A stretch of DNA of 64,000 bases, taken from the NCBI GenBank assembly GCA_943787265.1, contig CALSLT010000043.1:1-64000 (forward strand). Direction: 5' to 3'. The notes under the pieces are model-generated. The model was not told the DNA's origin, did no database searches, and worked only from the letters and a program-made list of their open reading frames with translations. A program made the position numbers and the translations under genes. Source of the DNA: an uncultured Planctomycetaceae bacterium (lineage in GTDB: Bacteria; Planctomycetota; Planctomycetia; Planctomycetales; Planctomycetaceae). Position 1 is the first letter of the stretch. Each line of letters begins with the position of its first letter. Of the stretch, positions 54,535-63,599 are shown in pieces.

Positions 54535-57500
54535 CTAATTCCCGTTCTGTCTGCCGTTGGCATTGTTGCCGTTTTGTGGTTGCCCATTGCCGTTTTGATT
54601 CTTTTGCTGCTGCTGAGGTGGCTTTGGAGCGAGCATGTTCTGAAGCTTCTTCTGCAGGTCTTTCAAGTTAACGCGAGAGTTGACCTGCACGACCTTGAAG
54701 GAAGAGTTTGGCTGAGCGGCCTGATCCAGTTGGTCAATGATTTGAGAGACATTGTTCAGCAGCCCCTCTGTCGCTGAGATGATCAGGATGTTGGATGTTT
54801 CGTCGACGCCGATCGACAGCAGACCCTTAAATTTGATCGGCTCTTCCTGGTCTTCGCCCTCGCCACCTCCACCATAGATGTAGGTGTAACTTCTTTCGGC
54901 TGGACGGTCTTCTTTCTTGTTGCCCTTACCTTCCTGCAGAGCTTTGTCGTTTTCGCTCAACAGGTCGCGATAGACTTCCTTTAGAGCGGCGGCGATCACT
55001 TTTGCTTTAGAATACTGGATCTTGAAGATTTGGGTTTTTCGAATTGAACGCGCCTCGGTTGACTGAGGCTTGTCGTAGATTTCAATCAACTCTTCGATCA
55101 TTCGGAGTTGCTCGTCGGAGGCTCCCTGAACCAGGATCGTGTGAGAGTCTCGGTCGGAAATAATCTTCAGCGGCTTGCGGGCCGACAGTCGTCGCGGTCC
55201 ACTGTTGTTGTTCGAACCGCCGTTGTAATAACCGTAGAACGGGCTGTAACGCATTCCGCCATCCTTCTTGTCGGATGCGTCGATCTCCTCTTTGAAGATG
55301 TCTTTCAGAATGACTTCGATGCCGTACGCCCAGGTTTGAGGGTACTGCAACTGGATGACCTTCCAATCGCGTTTCGGCGGTGCGTATTCATCCATGACTT
55401 CTTCGAGCAGATCAAGCGCGGCCGGGTCATCGGATTCGACGTAGATTTCTCCATTCGTCCCGATGCGGATCTGAATCGGCGGAGGACCGGAAGTCGAAGG
55501 GCGGTCAGTTCCACCGGCAGACGGAGTCGATCGAAGAGCTTCCTGTTGTTGTTTGGCGCGAATACGTTCGACAAGTTTTCTTAAGGCTTCGTCTGCCACT
55601 TCTTTGTCGATTTCAGGCGTGGCAGGTGACTGCTCTGCTGCTGGCTCCGAGCTTGCTGCGGCATCCACATCGTCAGATTCAACGACCTGTGACTGACTGG
55701 CTGTTCGGAAGAGTGGCTGGCTATCAGACAGAAACGGATTTGAAGATGAATCCGGACTCCAGGCTGCAGTCTTTACTGGTTTATCGCTTACCGTTTTCTC
55801 GCCATCAGCTTCTTTGGCAGGTTTGAGCGGTTCGAGCACATCGGGAGAATCAGGGCCCTGCGGCACGATTGTCTTCTTCTCTGGCTCGATGACCGGCGGG
55901 ATGATCTTTAACTCGTTAGCACCTCGCGATGGCCAGACTTTCTGCAATCGTTCGATCAGTAACATCGAGTCCTCAAGATCGCCTGTCTCGAATACTCGGC
56001 GGCGTGATGGGTTTCCGCCGGGCCGCGGTAGTTCACCGAGCTTGATCAACAGGTCCTGAACTTGCTCAAGCTCGAACGTTGTGCACCGTAGCAATAGCCG
56101 GTTGTATTCAACGTCGGCGTCGATGGTGAACTTGTCGTTGGACTTTTTAGGCGACGAAGAAGAGCTCCTCGAGCTGTATGGGTTGTAGTAATAGCTGCGG
56201 CGCGAGTCCTCTTTCTTTTCTTCGCCCTCGCCCATCATCAGTTTGATGGAACCTGCGACGTATTCAGCGTCCAGCTTTCGAAGCGGAATGACGTGAAACT
56301 CGCGGCTTGTTCCATCGATTTTTTCGAGAAGTTCACTGAGAATGAGATGGTCAACTTTCGAACCACTGACGATGACTGCCCCTCGGGTTTCGTCGGCTCG
56401 AATCTGAGTTAACGGTGATAGCCCGCCGAGTTCCCGCACGGTTTCGATGAAGGCTTCGGGGTCGAAGTTTTCCAGCCGATAAACTTCCGTTCGCTGGATG
56501 GAATCGAGAATCGATTTGGAGCGTAGTGACGGCTGATCGAGCAACTCGACCGCGTCTGCAATCGTCGCGATTTTGTCGGCAGGCCCGGTGACCAGCAAAA
56601 CGTTTTCGCGAGGGACGGGAACAATCTGAAGTTTCTGCTCCTCTGCAACTCCGGTTTTACCTTTCGCGGCCGCCTGGATCATTTTCTGAAACTGCTGCAT
56701 CTGCGATGACGACATGGGGCCAGCCGCTGCTTGCTGAACTCCCAGCAGTGAATACAGCGGTTCGACGATGTCTTCCGCTCGGACATGCTCAAGTTCAAAT
56801 TGCCAGACGCGGCGTTCGATACCGTCTCCTGATTGCTCTTCAGTCAGGATGTCTCGAATTTCACGCAGATTGATGACGGAGTCGATTGCTTCCAGTCGAT
56901 TGGTCTTTGCAAGTGGAAGAAGCTTTCCGTTCGGGCTGAGCATCGGCTTCAGCTCTTCGGCCGCTTGTCCCGCCACGAGTGCGGTCAGCGTGAACGAAAC
57001 TTTGACGAACTCATAGTCGCCGCGTTGATCGAGTCCTTCTGCTGTAACGCGTGGAACCATCGCCGGATTCAGCTTGTCGATCTTTTCGACCGTCATCATC
57101 TCTTCACGAATGATGATCGTGTAGCCGCGTGCGAGTAAGTGTCGGTTGATGATGTTGCGAGCTTCTTCAACGGTATACTCGCGATGCGTTGAAATATTGA
57201 GATACCCTCCTGGCAGTTCCTGCCAGTCGAGACTCTTCTTCGAAACTTTTTTGAGCCAGCGAATCACGTCCGGCCAGGGTTGGCCCTGAAAATTCAGCCG
57301 AAGCATTCCCGCTTCGTTAGGCGTGGCTGCCAATTCATCTGGGTTCGGCGGAGTTTCAGGATCAGTAGGTCGTTTGACGACGTCGGATCCCTTCTCGCCT
57401 TCGCCCTCTTTCTTACCGTCTTTTGCTTCCGGTTTTTTCGCGTCGGGCTTCGACTTGCTTGATGAGGACGACGATGGTTTGCTGGGCGGTGGCGAAGACG

Positions 57501-57741
57501 ATGCCCCCGTTGTGACGTTTGGCGTTGCACTTCTGGAGCGGATCACCTGCGGTTGTGCGCCAGCCGGAGCAAATTGGGCAACTGCCGACGAAGCGTCGAC
57601 AAGCAATGTCGAAAGAGCCAGCAGTCCGAATGCCAGAAGCGTCCGGTGTCGTGGCTGCGGGGCACGAGATCGTAGCTCAGGATTATCCTGAAGTTCTCTG
57701 CCCGAAATTCGGTCAACGGCAAGCAGCGTTTTATTTCGCAT
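54535..57741 (-). CDS. Secretin N-domain protein without secretin barrel
   Basis: 1068 residues. Signal peptide or anchor at about 33-56 (RTLLAFGLLALSTLLVDASS). A low-complexity Ser/Pro/Lys segment follows (SSSSKSKPDAKKPEAKDGKK). Several secretin N0/N1-like domains then repeat: LNFQGQPWPDVIRWLKKVSK; YEFVKVSFTLTALVAGQAAE; VYRLENFDPEAFIETVREL; FHVIPLRKLDAEYVAGSIKL; KVIQLQYPQTWAYGIEVIL; IFKIQYSKAKVIAAALKEVY. These are the modules that form the periplasmic rings of type II secretion and pilus secretins. The C-terminal secretin barrel is missing, and the protein ends in a Gln/Asn-rich tail (QQQQKNQNGNGQ). No other secretion genes are nearby. It may assemble rings or a periplasmic scaffold; function unproven. 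Confidence 0.88.
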   Translation of the reverse strand: MRNKTLLAVDRISGRELQDNPELRSRAPQPRHRTLLAFGLLALSTLLVDASSAVAQFAPAGAQPQVIRSRSATPNVTTGASSSPPPSKPSSSSSSKSKPDAKKPEAKDGKKEGEGEKGSDVVKRPTDPETPPNPDELAATPNEAGMLRLNFQGQPWPDVIRWLKKVSKKSLDWQELPGGYLNISTHREYTVEEARNIINRHLLARGYTIIIREEMMTVEKIDKLNPAMVPRVTAEGLDQRGDYEFVKVSFTLTALVAGQAAEELKPMLSPNGKLLPLAKTNRLEAIDSVINLREIRDILTEEQSGDGIERRVWQFELEHVRAEDIVEPLYSLLGVQQAAAGPMSSSQMQQFQKMIQAAAKGKTGVAEEQKLQIVPVPRENVLLVTGPADKIATIADAVELLDQPSLRSKSILDSIQRTEVYRLENFDPEAFIETVRELGGLSPLTQIRADETRGAVIVSGSKVDHLILSELLEKIDGTSREFHVIPLRKLDAEYVAGSIKLMMGEGEEKKEDSRRSYYYNPYSSRSSSSSPKKSNDKFTIDADVEYNRLLLRCTTFELEQVQDLLIKLGELPRPGGNPSRRRVFETGDLEDSMLLIERLQKVWPSRGANELKIIPPVIEPEKKTIVPQGPDSPDVLEPLKPAKEADGEKTVSDKPVKTAAWSPDSSSNPFLSDSQPLFRTASQSQVVESDDVDAAASSEPAAEQSPATPEIDKEVADEALRKLVERIRAKQQQEALRSTPSAGGTDRPSTSGPPPIQIRIGTNGEIYVESDDPAALDLLEEVMDEYAPPKRDWKVIQLQYPQTWAYGIEVILKDIFKEEIDASDKKDGGMRYSPFYGYYNGGSNNNSGPRRLSARKPLKIISDRDSHTILVQGASDEQLRMIEELIEIYDKPQSTEARSIRKTQIFKIQYSKAKVIAAALKEVYRDLLSENDKALQEGKGNKKEDRPAERSYTYIYGGGGEGEDQEEPIKFKGLLSIGVDETSNILIISATEGLLNNVSQIIDQLDQAAQPNSSFKVVQVNSRVNLKDLQKKLQNMLAPKPPQQQQKNQNGNGQPQNGNNANGRQNGN

Positions 57742-57912
57742 GTCTGGTCCCGCAGGCTTCTGGTGATCCGTAATTCTTCCACGCCGGCAGGCTGGTCGCT
57801 CATTATGCGGGGATCACGCAGGAATTCGCAACGACGTTTGCGATTGCGGGGCAATTAAGGTCGAGTCAATCCTGCCTGACCGGCCTTTCAGGACATTGGC
57901 CTACGAAACGAA

Positions 57913-57942
57913 AATGCCTCACGTTTTCAGGCGTGAGGCATT
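57913..57942 (-). terminator. Rho-independent terminator after ilvE
   Basis: AATGCCTCACG (57913-57923) and CGTGAGGCATT (57932-57942) form an 11-base stem with an 8-base loop. Read on the minus strand the stem is followed by a T-rich run (TTTTCGTTTCG counting its last bases). It lies 58 bases beyond the ilvE stop, the right place and strand for ending that transcript. Confidence 0.85.
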
Positions 57943-58000
57943 GTGATCGTGTGATTTAGTGCGTGATTTCTTACGCAATCGGCATTTCATGGCTCGAAAT

Positions 58001-58858
58001 CTAAGATCGGGCAAACGCCTGAAACTTTTCGAGCAGCTCCAGCGTGACTGGTCCTGGAGCCCCTTCGCCGATATCTCGACCATCCAGGCTGACGACCGGG
58101 ACAACTTCCGCGGCGCTGCCGGTCAGGAAGCATTCGTCGGCGATATAAATGTCGTGTCTAAGTAGTACACATTCTTTAACTTCGTAGCCGCTTTCGCGGG
58201 CGATTTTCATCACGGCATTACGAGTCAGGCCTTCGAGAATCCCAGCGTCGGGGCCGGGAGTTTTCAGGACTCCGTCTTTGACGATGAAGATGTTATCGCC
58301 CGAGCATTCGGCGACTTCGCCTTTATGGTTGAGCATTAGGGCTTCGGGCGAGCCGGCATCGATGCCCTCGATTTTCGCCAGGATGTTGTTGAGGTAGTTG
58401 AGCGATTTGATTCGAGCGCTCAGCGCGCCAGGATGATTGCGGATCGTGCTTGCCGTGATCAGCTTCATCCCGTTCTTGTAGATTTCTTCGGGGTAAAGTG
58501 TGATCGTGTCAGCAATGATGATCACTTGAGGATCGGACGTCTTGCGAATGTCCAGCCCCAGGCTTCCGCCTCCGCGGGTGACCACCAGCCGAATGTATCC
58601 ATCGACGATTCCGTTTTCCTTAACGGTCATTTCGACGGCGTCGATCATTTCTGAAGTTGACATTGGGATCGGCAGACGAATCGCCAGGGCACTTTCGTAG
58701 AGGCGGGCAATGTGTTCTTCATGCAGAAATACTTTGCCGCCGTAGACGCGAATTCCCTCAAAGACGCCGTCACCGTACAGCAGCCCGTGGTCGTAGACGT
58801 TGATCGTTGCCTCTTCTTTAGAGACGAGCTTGCCAGTGATGTAAACTTTCTGCGACAT
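58001..58858 (-). CDS. ilvE: Branched-chain amino acid aminotransferase (class IV)
   Basis: 285 residues from ATG 58858 (MSQKVYITGKLVSKEEATIN), eight bases after GGAG; a longer frame to 58966 is a shadow. Fold-type IV PLP aminotransferase: DHGLLYGDGVFEGIRVY at the start, RLYESALAIRLPIP, then RIKSLNYLNNILAKIE with the PLP lysine in IKSLNYLNN, and AECSGDNIFIVKDG. It transfers the amino group between branched-chain amino acids and 2-oxoglutarate; a D-amino acid or aminodeoxychorismate role cannot be excluded. Length is slightly short of the usual 300, as in many planctomycete forms. A terminator follows it, and the lolD gene ends 217 bases upstream on the same strand. Confidence 0.92.
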   Translation of the reverse strand: MSQKVYITGKLVSKEEATINVYDHGLLYGDGVFEGIRVYGGKVFLHEEHIARLYESALAIRLPIPMSTSEMIDAVEMTVKENGIVDGYIRLVVTRGGGSLGLDIRKTSDPQVIIIADTITLYPEEIYKNGMKLITASTIRNHPGALSARIKSLNYLNNILAKIEGIDAGSPEALMLNHKGEVAECSGDNIFIVKDGVLKTPGPDAGILEGLTRNAVMKIARESGYEVKECVLLRHDIYIADECFLTGSAAEVVPVVSLDGRDIGEGAPGPVTLELLEKFQAFARS

Positions 58859-59075
58859 GCAGGAAACTCCGGGCGTGTGGCGGCCGTGACGAGCGCGGAC
58901 GACGAGGGAAATTGATACGGGCGAGCATTGAAGCAGCATCAATGCCGGATGGTCAACCGTCGCCAATGCTCAGCGGCGGCGATTTCCGCAGCAGACACGG
59001 AATCTGCACAAAAGGCTCGCGATCGGCATGTCGCGTGGCGAGTTTGCCTGAACCATCACTCACGCCAATCAAAGG

Positions 59076-59852
59076 TCAGGCGGCAGCTTTTTCCAGACGT
59101 TCGACGTTGCCGTTGGCGAGCCTGACGATCCGGTGAGACTGCTCGGCGATCGCGTCGTCGTGAGTGACCATCACGATGGTCAGGCCGTGGTCTTCGTTCA
59201 GCGAGCAAAGCAGATCCATGATGCCGCGGCCGGTCTGAGCGTCCAGGTTTCCGGTGGGCTCGTCGGCGAGCAGGATTTCCGGGCGGGCGACGAGAGCTCG
59301 GGCGATGGCCGCTCGCTGCATTTCCCCACCCGAGAGTTCCGAAGGACGATGCTTCAAGCGGTGCGACAATTCAACCTGTTCGATGATGGCGTTCGCCTGG
59401 TCACGGTACTCGCGGCGGTTCTTCCAGTATTTCATCGCGGAATCGCGGATCATCAGCGGGGCCAGCACATTTTCGAGGACGTTCAGTTCGGGGAGCAGGT
59501 GATAAAACTGAAAGATGAATCCGAAGACCCGGTTTCGAATGACGTCGCGAGTTGCCGGCGGAAGATTGTCGACTCGAAGAGTTTCGGTTGGCGCTCCGTC
59601 AGCTCCTTCGCATCGCAGCCGTACTTCCCCAACCGTTGGCTGATCAAGAAGTCCCATCAGATGGAGCAACGTGCTCTTTCCGCTTCCCGACTGCCCGACG
59701 ATCGAGAGGAATTCGCCACGATGGGCGTGCATTTCGACGCCGCGCAGAACCGGGATGCGGTGCTGCCCTTTCATGTAAACCTTCTCGATGGCGACGGCTG
59801 ACAGATGTCGTGTGGAAGCGTCGTTTGTCGAAGGTTGTGGAAAGGCAGGCAT
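59076..59852 (-). CDS. lolD: LolD-type ABC transporter ATP-binding protein
   Basis: 258 residues. ATP-binding subunit of a MacB/LolD-family transporter. Walker A GQSGSGKST, Q-loop in IFQFYHLLPELNVLENVLA, signature LSGGEMQRAAIARAL, Walker B ILLADEPTGNLD and the switch histidine in VMVTHDD are all present. The FQFYHLLPELNVLENV segment is typical of LolD. It lies 107 bases after the permease gene on the same strand, so they form one transporter. The likely job is extraction of lipoproteins from the inner membrane for delivery to the outer membrane; a related function such as macrolide or peptide export is possible. About 20 residues of polar sequence precede the domain. Confidence 0.93.
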   Translation of the reverse strand: MPAFPQPSTNDASTRHLSAVAIEKVYMKGQHRIPVLRGVEMHAHRGEFLSIVGQSGSGKSTLLHLMGLLDQPTVGEVRLRCEGADGAPTETLRVDNLPPATRDVIRNRVFGFIFQFYHLLPELNVLENVLAPLMIRDSAMKYWKNRREYRDQANAIIEQVELSHRLKHRPSELSGGEMQRAAIARALVARPEILLADEPTGNLDAQTGRGIMDLLCSLNEDHGLTIVMVTHDDAIAEQSHRIVRLANGNVERLEKAAA

Positions 59853-59959
59853 GATTCATTTCCGTTTGCAATTAAAGATTGTTCGCAGTTGAGCGTGACT
59901 AGAGGTGCGGTCGGCGTGCCAGTTACGGTTGAGGAAACTGGCACAGCGGAACGCGGGTG

Positions 59960-61762
59960 TCACTCGTACCTTAGAGCCTGAACCGGGTGCAGACGCGAGG
60001 CTCGTCGAGCAGGCAACACGCTGGCGAGGACGGCGATCACGATCGCTCCCAACGCGACAGAGATCACCATGAACGCGTTGACCTGAGTCGGGATACTGGG
60101 GAAATAATAGATTCGTTCGTCGAACACCTTGCGCCCCATAATGATTGCCAGGAGCGCTTCGATCTCGTTGATGTAGCGAACGAACAAAAGTCCCAGCACT
60201 GCACCGACGCCGCTTCCGACCAGCCCCAGAGCAAGACCGTAGGAAAGGAAGATGGTCATCACACCGCGCGAGCTGGCTCCGAGCGCTTTCAGGATTCCAA
60301 TGTCCCGCGTCTTCTCGACCACGATCATGTAGAAGATCGCGAGAATTCCAAAACCGGCGACGGCGATAATTAGAAACAGCAGGACGTTAAGGATCGCTGC
60401 TTCAATGTCGACGGCAGCCAGCAGTGGGCCTTGTTTTTGTTCCCAGGTACGAACGGTAAAGAGGTGTGGCGGAAAAGCGTTCTGCAAACTGCGAACGACA
60501 TCCGGTGCATCTTCGTAATCCTTCAGCCGAATCTTCAATGTCGTGACAGCACCCTTGCCTGACTGAGGATCGATCATCCCGCGCATTTCCTGGAGATATT
60601 CCAGATTGCAGAAGACAAGGTTAGCGTCGTACTCGCTCATCCCGCTTTTGTAGACGTCGACGACTGTCGCAAAGAAGTGGCGAGGCTCTGGCGGACTGCC
60701 AGCACTGACCGTGCTGATTTTTACGTCGTCACCTGGATGAACCATTCGTTCAAGTTGGACGCCACCCGTTCGAGGATCCTCACGCAGAATTTCGACAAGA
60801 CCTGCGCCGATGTAGAGCCGGCCGTGCAAAGGAGCATCGACATCGGACTCGGTATTTCCGGCAGCGTCCGCTTCGATCAGCTCGTCCGGGACCATCAGGT
60901 TTTGAAACGGGTCGTCGGCGCCACGATCAGAGCCGGCGAGCTCTGCTTCCTGGGTGGCAGAAGTCTGAATGATTTTCTGCGAGCCATCGTCGTCCTGACT
61001 CACCCACTCAAAACCCTGATTCGTGACATTTGCTGGACCAGCGGCTGGTCCTGGCTTCTCCGCTGAGATCGCATTGGCTGTTGCCAGAGTGCCCAGTTGC
61101 TGAGGCTCGCTGCTGATCTCATCAAAGTTTGGTGTTCCACGAGGCTCGCCGGAATCAAAGACCGGTTCCTCCGGCATGAGCTGTTCGGCCGGTTGCTCGT
61201 CGAATGGATCAACATCGCTCGAGGTTGGTTGAAAGAATAGACGCTGGCGCTCCTTCCAGGCCGTTCGATACGCGAGAGCTTCGTCTGTCAGTTCCCAGTT
61301 TGGACTGGCACCTTCCGGACGCAGCTTACGCCGAGTCACCACACCGTCTTCAACAATGTCTCGAAAGCTGTCGAGGTGCCCTTGCAGCGGGCTGACCTTC
61401 GACTCGGCTTCAGGATCGATTCCGACGAGAGTGACCGGGCGAGGAATCCACTGTCCGCCGCGGCGAAAATGCAGCAGTCCGAAAACTTCAACAGTTGCTG
61501 AAATCGCCTCAATGCGGTCGCCAGTGACCGCGCGGGCACGGGCCATCAATTGCTGAGCGTCGGCTTCGCCGTTCAGGCTGTTCGTCTCAATGTCGACGTC
61601 GGCGAGAATTCCGTTGATCCGTGTTCGCATCTCGTACGAGAAACCGGACATCACGCTGTTCACGACGATCATCGTCGCCACGCCGAGCATCACGCTGATA
61701 ATGCTGGCCAGAGCGATGAACCGCGTCCGCAGATATCGCGTACACAAAAGCAGCCTGTACAT
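59960..61762 (-). CDS. LolC/LolE-type ABC transporter permease with acidic insertion
   Basis: 600 residues. The first membrane helix (RTRFIALASIISVMLGVATM) is followed by a periplasmic MacB-type domain (DIETNSLNGEADAQQLMAR; VTLVGIDPEAESKVSPLQG). Three FtsX-type helices end it (AILNVLLFLIIAVAGFGILA; YGLALGLVGSGVGAVLGLLF; VNAFMVISVALGAIVIAVLA). The permease is larger than the usual 400 residues because of an acidic linker of about 120 residues inside the periplasmic domain (DVDPFDEQPAEQLMPEEPVF to ELIEADAAGNTESDVDAPLH). The start is at 61762 (MYRLLLCTRYLRTRF). A single permease is found with a single ATPase, so it probably works as a homodimer. Substrate assignment to lipoproteins is by family. 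Confidence 0.9.
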   Translation of the reverse strand: MYRLLLCTRYLRTRFIALASIISVMLGVATMIVVNSVMSGFSYEMRTRINGILADVDIETNSLNGEADAQQLMARARAVTGDRIEAISATVEVFGLLHFRRGGQWIPRPVTLVGIDPEAESKVSPLQGHLDSFRDIVEDGVVTRRKLRPEGASPNWELTDEALAYRTAWKERQRLFFQPTSSDVDPFDEQPAEQLMPEEPVFDSGEPRGTPNFDEISSEPQQLGTLATANAISAEKPGPAAGPANVTNQGFEWVSQDDDGSQKIIQTSATQEAELAGSDRGADDPFQNLMVPDELIEADAAGNTESDVDAPLHGRLYIGAGLVEILREDPRTGGVQLERMVHPGDDVKISTVSAGSPPEPRHFFATVVDVYKSGMSEYDANLVFCNLEYLQEMRGMIDPQSGKGAVTTLKIRLKDYEDAPDVVRSLQNAFPPHLFTVRTWEQKQGPLLAAVDIEAAILNVLLFLIIAVAGFGILAIFYMIVVEKTRDIGILKALGASSRGVMTIFLSYGLALGLVGSGVGAVLGLLFVRYINEIEALLAIIMGRKVFDERIYYFPSIPTQVNAFMVISVALGAIVIAVLASVLPARRASRLHPVQALRYE

Positions 61763-62159
61763 GAGCCATTCCCTTGGCAGTCATTGTCCGCGGTCGTCTT
61801 CGCGCAAAGAGAGTCTCTGCACAACCCGCAAACCAGTCTCTCAGCCCTCCGTCGAACCCTCCAGTCCGACGCGAAGACCGGAAGCATCACCGAGTCAGCA
61901 ATTTGCGTCAATCCGAACTGTTTAGTTCCGTATTTGTGCGGATGAATTGCGAATTGATACATATTGTACGTTAGTACGTCGCGTTGAGTCTCAATAGGCT
62001 CACAGTCAACGCTTTGGGAACTGTTTCAACTTTATGTAATCGTCCGATAATTCCTGGTTGTCTGTTTGTTCCTATTGCTCCTGATTTGCCGGTCTTTGCT
62101 GGAAGAATTACTCAACGAACGTCACAATGGGTCTTTGTAGTCACGTGTGTAAATGTGCC
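61763..62159. other. Intergenic region between permease gene and IS element
   Basis: 397 bases upstream of the permease gene and up to the IS630 element. It should hold the promoter of the lol genes. Open frames here are small, without family resemblance. The position of the IS suggests it landed in a noncoding gap. Confidence 0.4.
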
Positions 62160-62161
62160 TA

Positions 62162-62172
62162 GTGCTTCGTCA
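62162..62172. repeat. IS left terminal inverted repeat
   Basis: GTGCTTCGTCA, preceded by TA. It is exactly repeated in inverse at 63385-63395. After the perfect 11 bases a shared CTTTG continues two bases later. Confidence 0.85.
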
Positions 62173-63316
62173 TACTTTGATTTGCGGGTAGAGGGATTTG
62201 AGCTTGGTGCGTGCGTTGTCGATTGTGAATTGCCAATCGACACCTCGCTGCCTGTCGTTGCTGGCAGCGGACCAGGCATTCGTTTCTGTTCGAAGTTCGT
62301 CGATATCTACGATGCGGCGATCCTTCAGGCACTGACGCGTCATGGAGCTGAGTTCGTTCTCTGAGCCCTGTTCATGATTAAGGGGCAGCCAACTGCCGTG
62401 CTTTGGAGTGAAGCGAAAATCCAGGCGACGGACGAGCTCGCGAGCTTTGTCGGCGGGAAAGGCTTCGTAGAAAGCTCCCATGGTGTGCGTATTCAGATTG
62501 TCGCAGACCAGAATCACTTTTTGTGCATTCGCGTATCGCGTGCGGAGAAGTTCTTCCATCTCAACAGCCCAATCGACCTTGGTGCGTTGCTTGCGAACAT
62601 GCACCGTGCGCCAGCCGGAAAGTGGTTCGGTGAACATGAAAATGCTGGCGGTTGCGTTCGTATTCGTAGTCAACACGGCGTGGATGCTGTCTACTGGCAG
62701 CGATCGGGACGCGAGTTTCCTTAAGCAATTGCACCGGTTGCTCGTCCATACAGAGCACTGGAAAGTCTGCATCGTAAGGCAGGGCGTACGTGTCCAGCAC
62801 GTTTTCCATACAAGCAACGAACTCGCTGTTCGCTTCCGGTGGAATGACCCAGTACTGAATTTTCCGTCGCGTCATGCCGTTTTTTTCAGCGTCTGGCGAA
62901 CGGTCTCGTGACTCACCGATTCGACGATGCTCAGTTCCACGACTTTCTCGGCGAGCAAACGCAGAGTCCAGTTGGCAAAACCTTTGGGCGGGTTTACCCA
63001 GACGCAGAGCAATCACTTTCGCTTCCTGCTCACCATCAAAGAGCTTCTCGTGTGGCGGCGTTTCGCGTGGCTTTCCATTCAAAGCAATTTCGAAACCTTC
63101 CGTCACCGGCCGCTGCCGAATGTTCTCTACCGTATTAATTCGACAACCAAAGGCCTCCGCGATTCTGCGGTCCGTCCAGCACGGACCATCAGCATCGGCT
63201 TTCAAGAGCACTTGTGCCCGCCGCACTTTCTGCGATGACCCGCTCAACTTCTTCACCACGCTCAGAAGCGTTTCCCGTTCGTTATCTGCCAAACGAACCA
63301 CATATTTCTTCTGCAT
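62170..63316 (-). pseudogene. IS630 transposase, several frameshifts
   Basis: Starts at ATG 63316 (MQKKYVVRLADNERETLLSV) with the N-terminal helix-turn-helix typical of IS630 (WTDRRIAEAFGCRINTVENI). Catalytic first Asp is in VLCMDEQPVQLLKETR, second Asp in VILVCDNLNTHTMGAFYEAF, and the third acidic residue should be the Glu near GSWL...ENELSSMTRQC, where about 12 extra bases disturb the usual GSWLNxAExEL motif. Frame changes are needed near 62990, at a T7 run (62880-62886) and near 62657. About 350-380 codons if repaired. Inactive as read. Confidence 0.85.
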
Positions 63317-63384
63317 AGCAACCCTCCATGGTTGCCAGACTTGTCTCAAAATCAACAGTACCGGGGAACCCCAATTCCAAAGAC

Positions 63385-63395
63385 TGACGAAGCAC
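63385..63395. repeat. IS right terminal inverted repeat
   Basis: TGACGAAGCAC, the inverse of the left end, followed by TA. The two ends together mark the element limits. Confidence 0.85.
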
Positions 63396-63599
63396 TAGTG
63401 GCGAGAGTGTACCCGATTTATTGGGTGCGAATGTTTAGGTGATTGTGTTCTGGTAATTAGATTCCTTGCATTGTGAATTCGTTTTCGCGAATTCTTCGGT
63501 GCGTTGCCGTACCGACAGCGTATTCAGAGCTATCGCGCTGGCGAGCCCGCTGGAGAGTAGATCATGTAAGCCGATTTCACCCGGTGCAGGAGCATAGAG

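Larger units (their letters stand above)
62160..63397. mobile_element. IS630-family insertion sequence (decayed), flanked by TA
   Basis: The left end GTGCTTCGTCATACTTTG (from 62162) and the right end, read inwards on the other strand, GTGCTTCGTCAGTCTTTG (from 63395) match over the first 11 bases, with a further shared CTTTG. The dinucleotide TA flanks both sides (62160-62161 and 63396-63397), the target duplication of IS630/Tc1-mariner elements. The body of 1234 bases fits the family. Its transposase gene is frameshifted, so it should not move by itself. It may still be mobilised by an intact relative elsewhere. It is inserted beside the lol transporter genes without breaking a recognisable gene. 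Confidence 0.88.

Noticed and set aside
61984..62364. Plus-strand ORF of 126 codons across the left IS end
   Set aside because: It crosses the IS boundary and its second part is the complement of the transposase gene.
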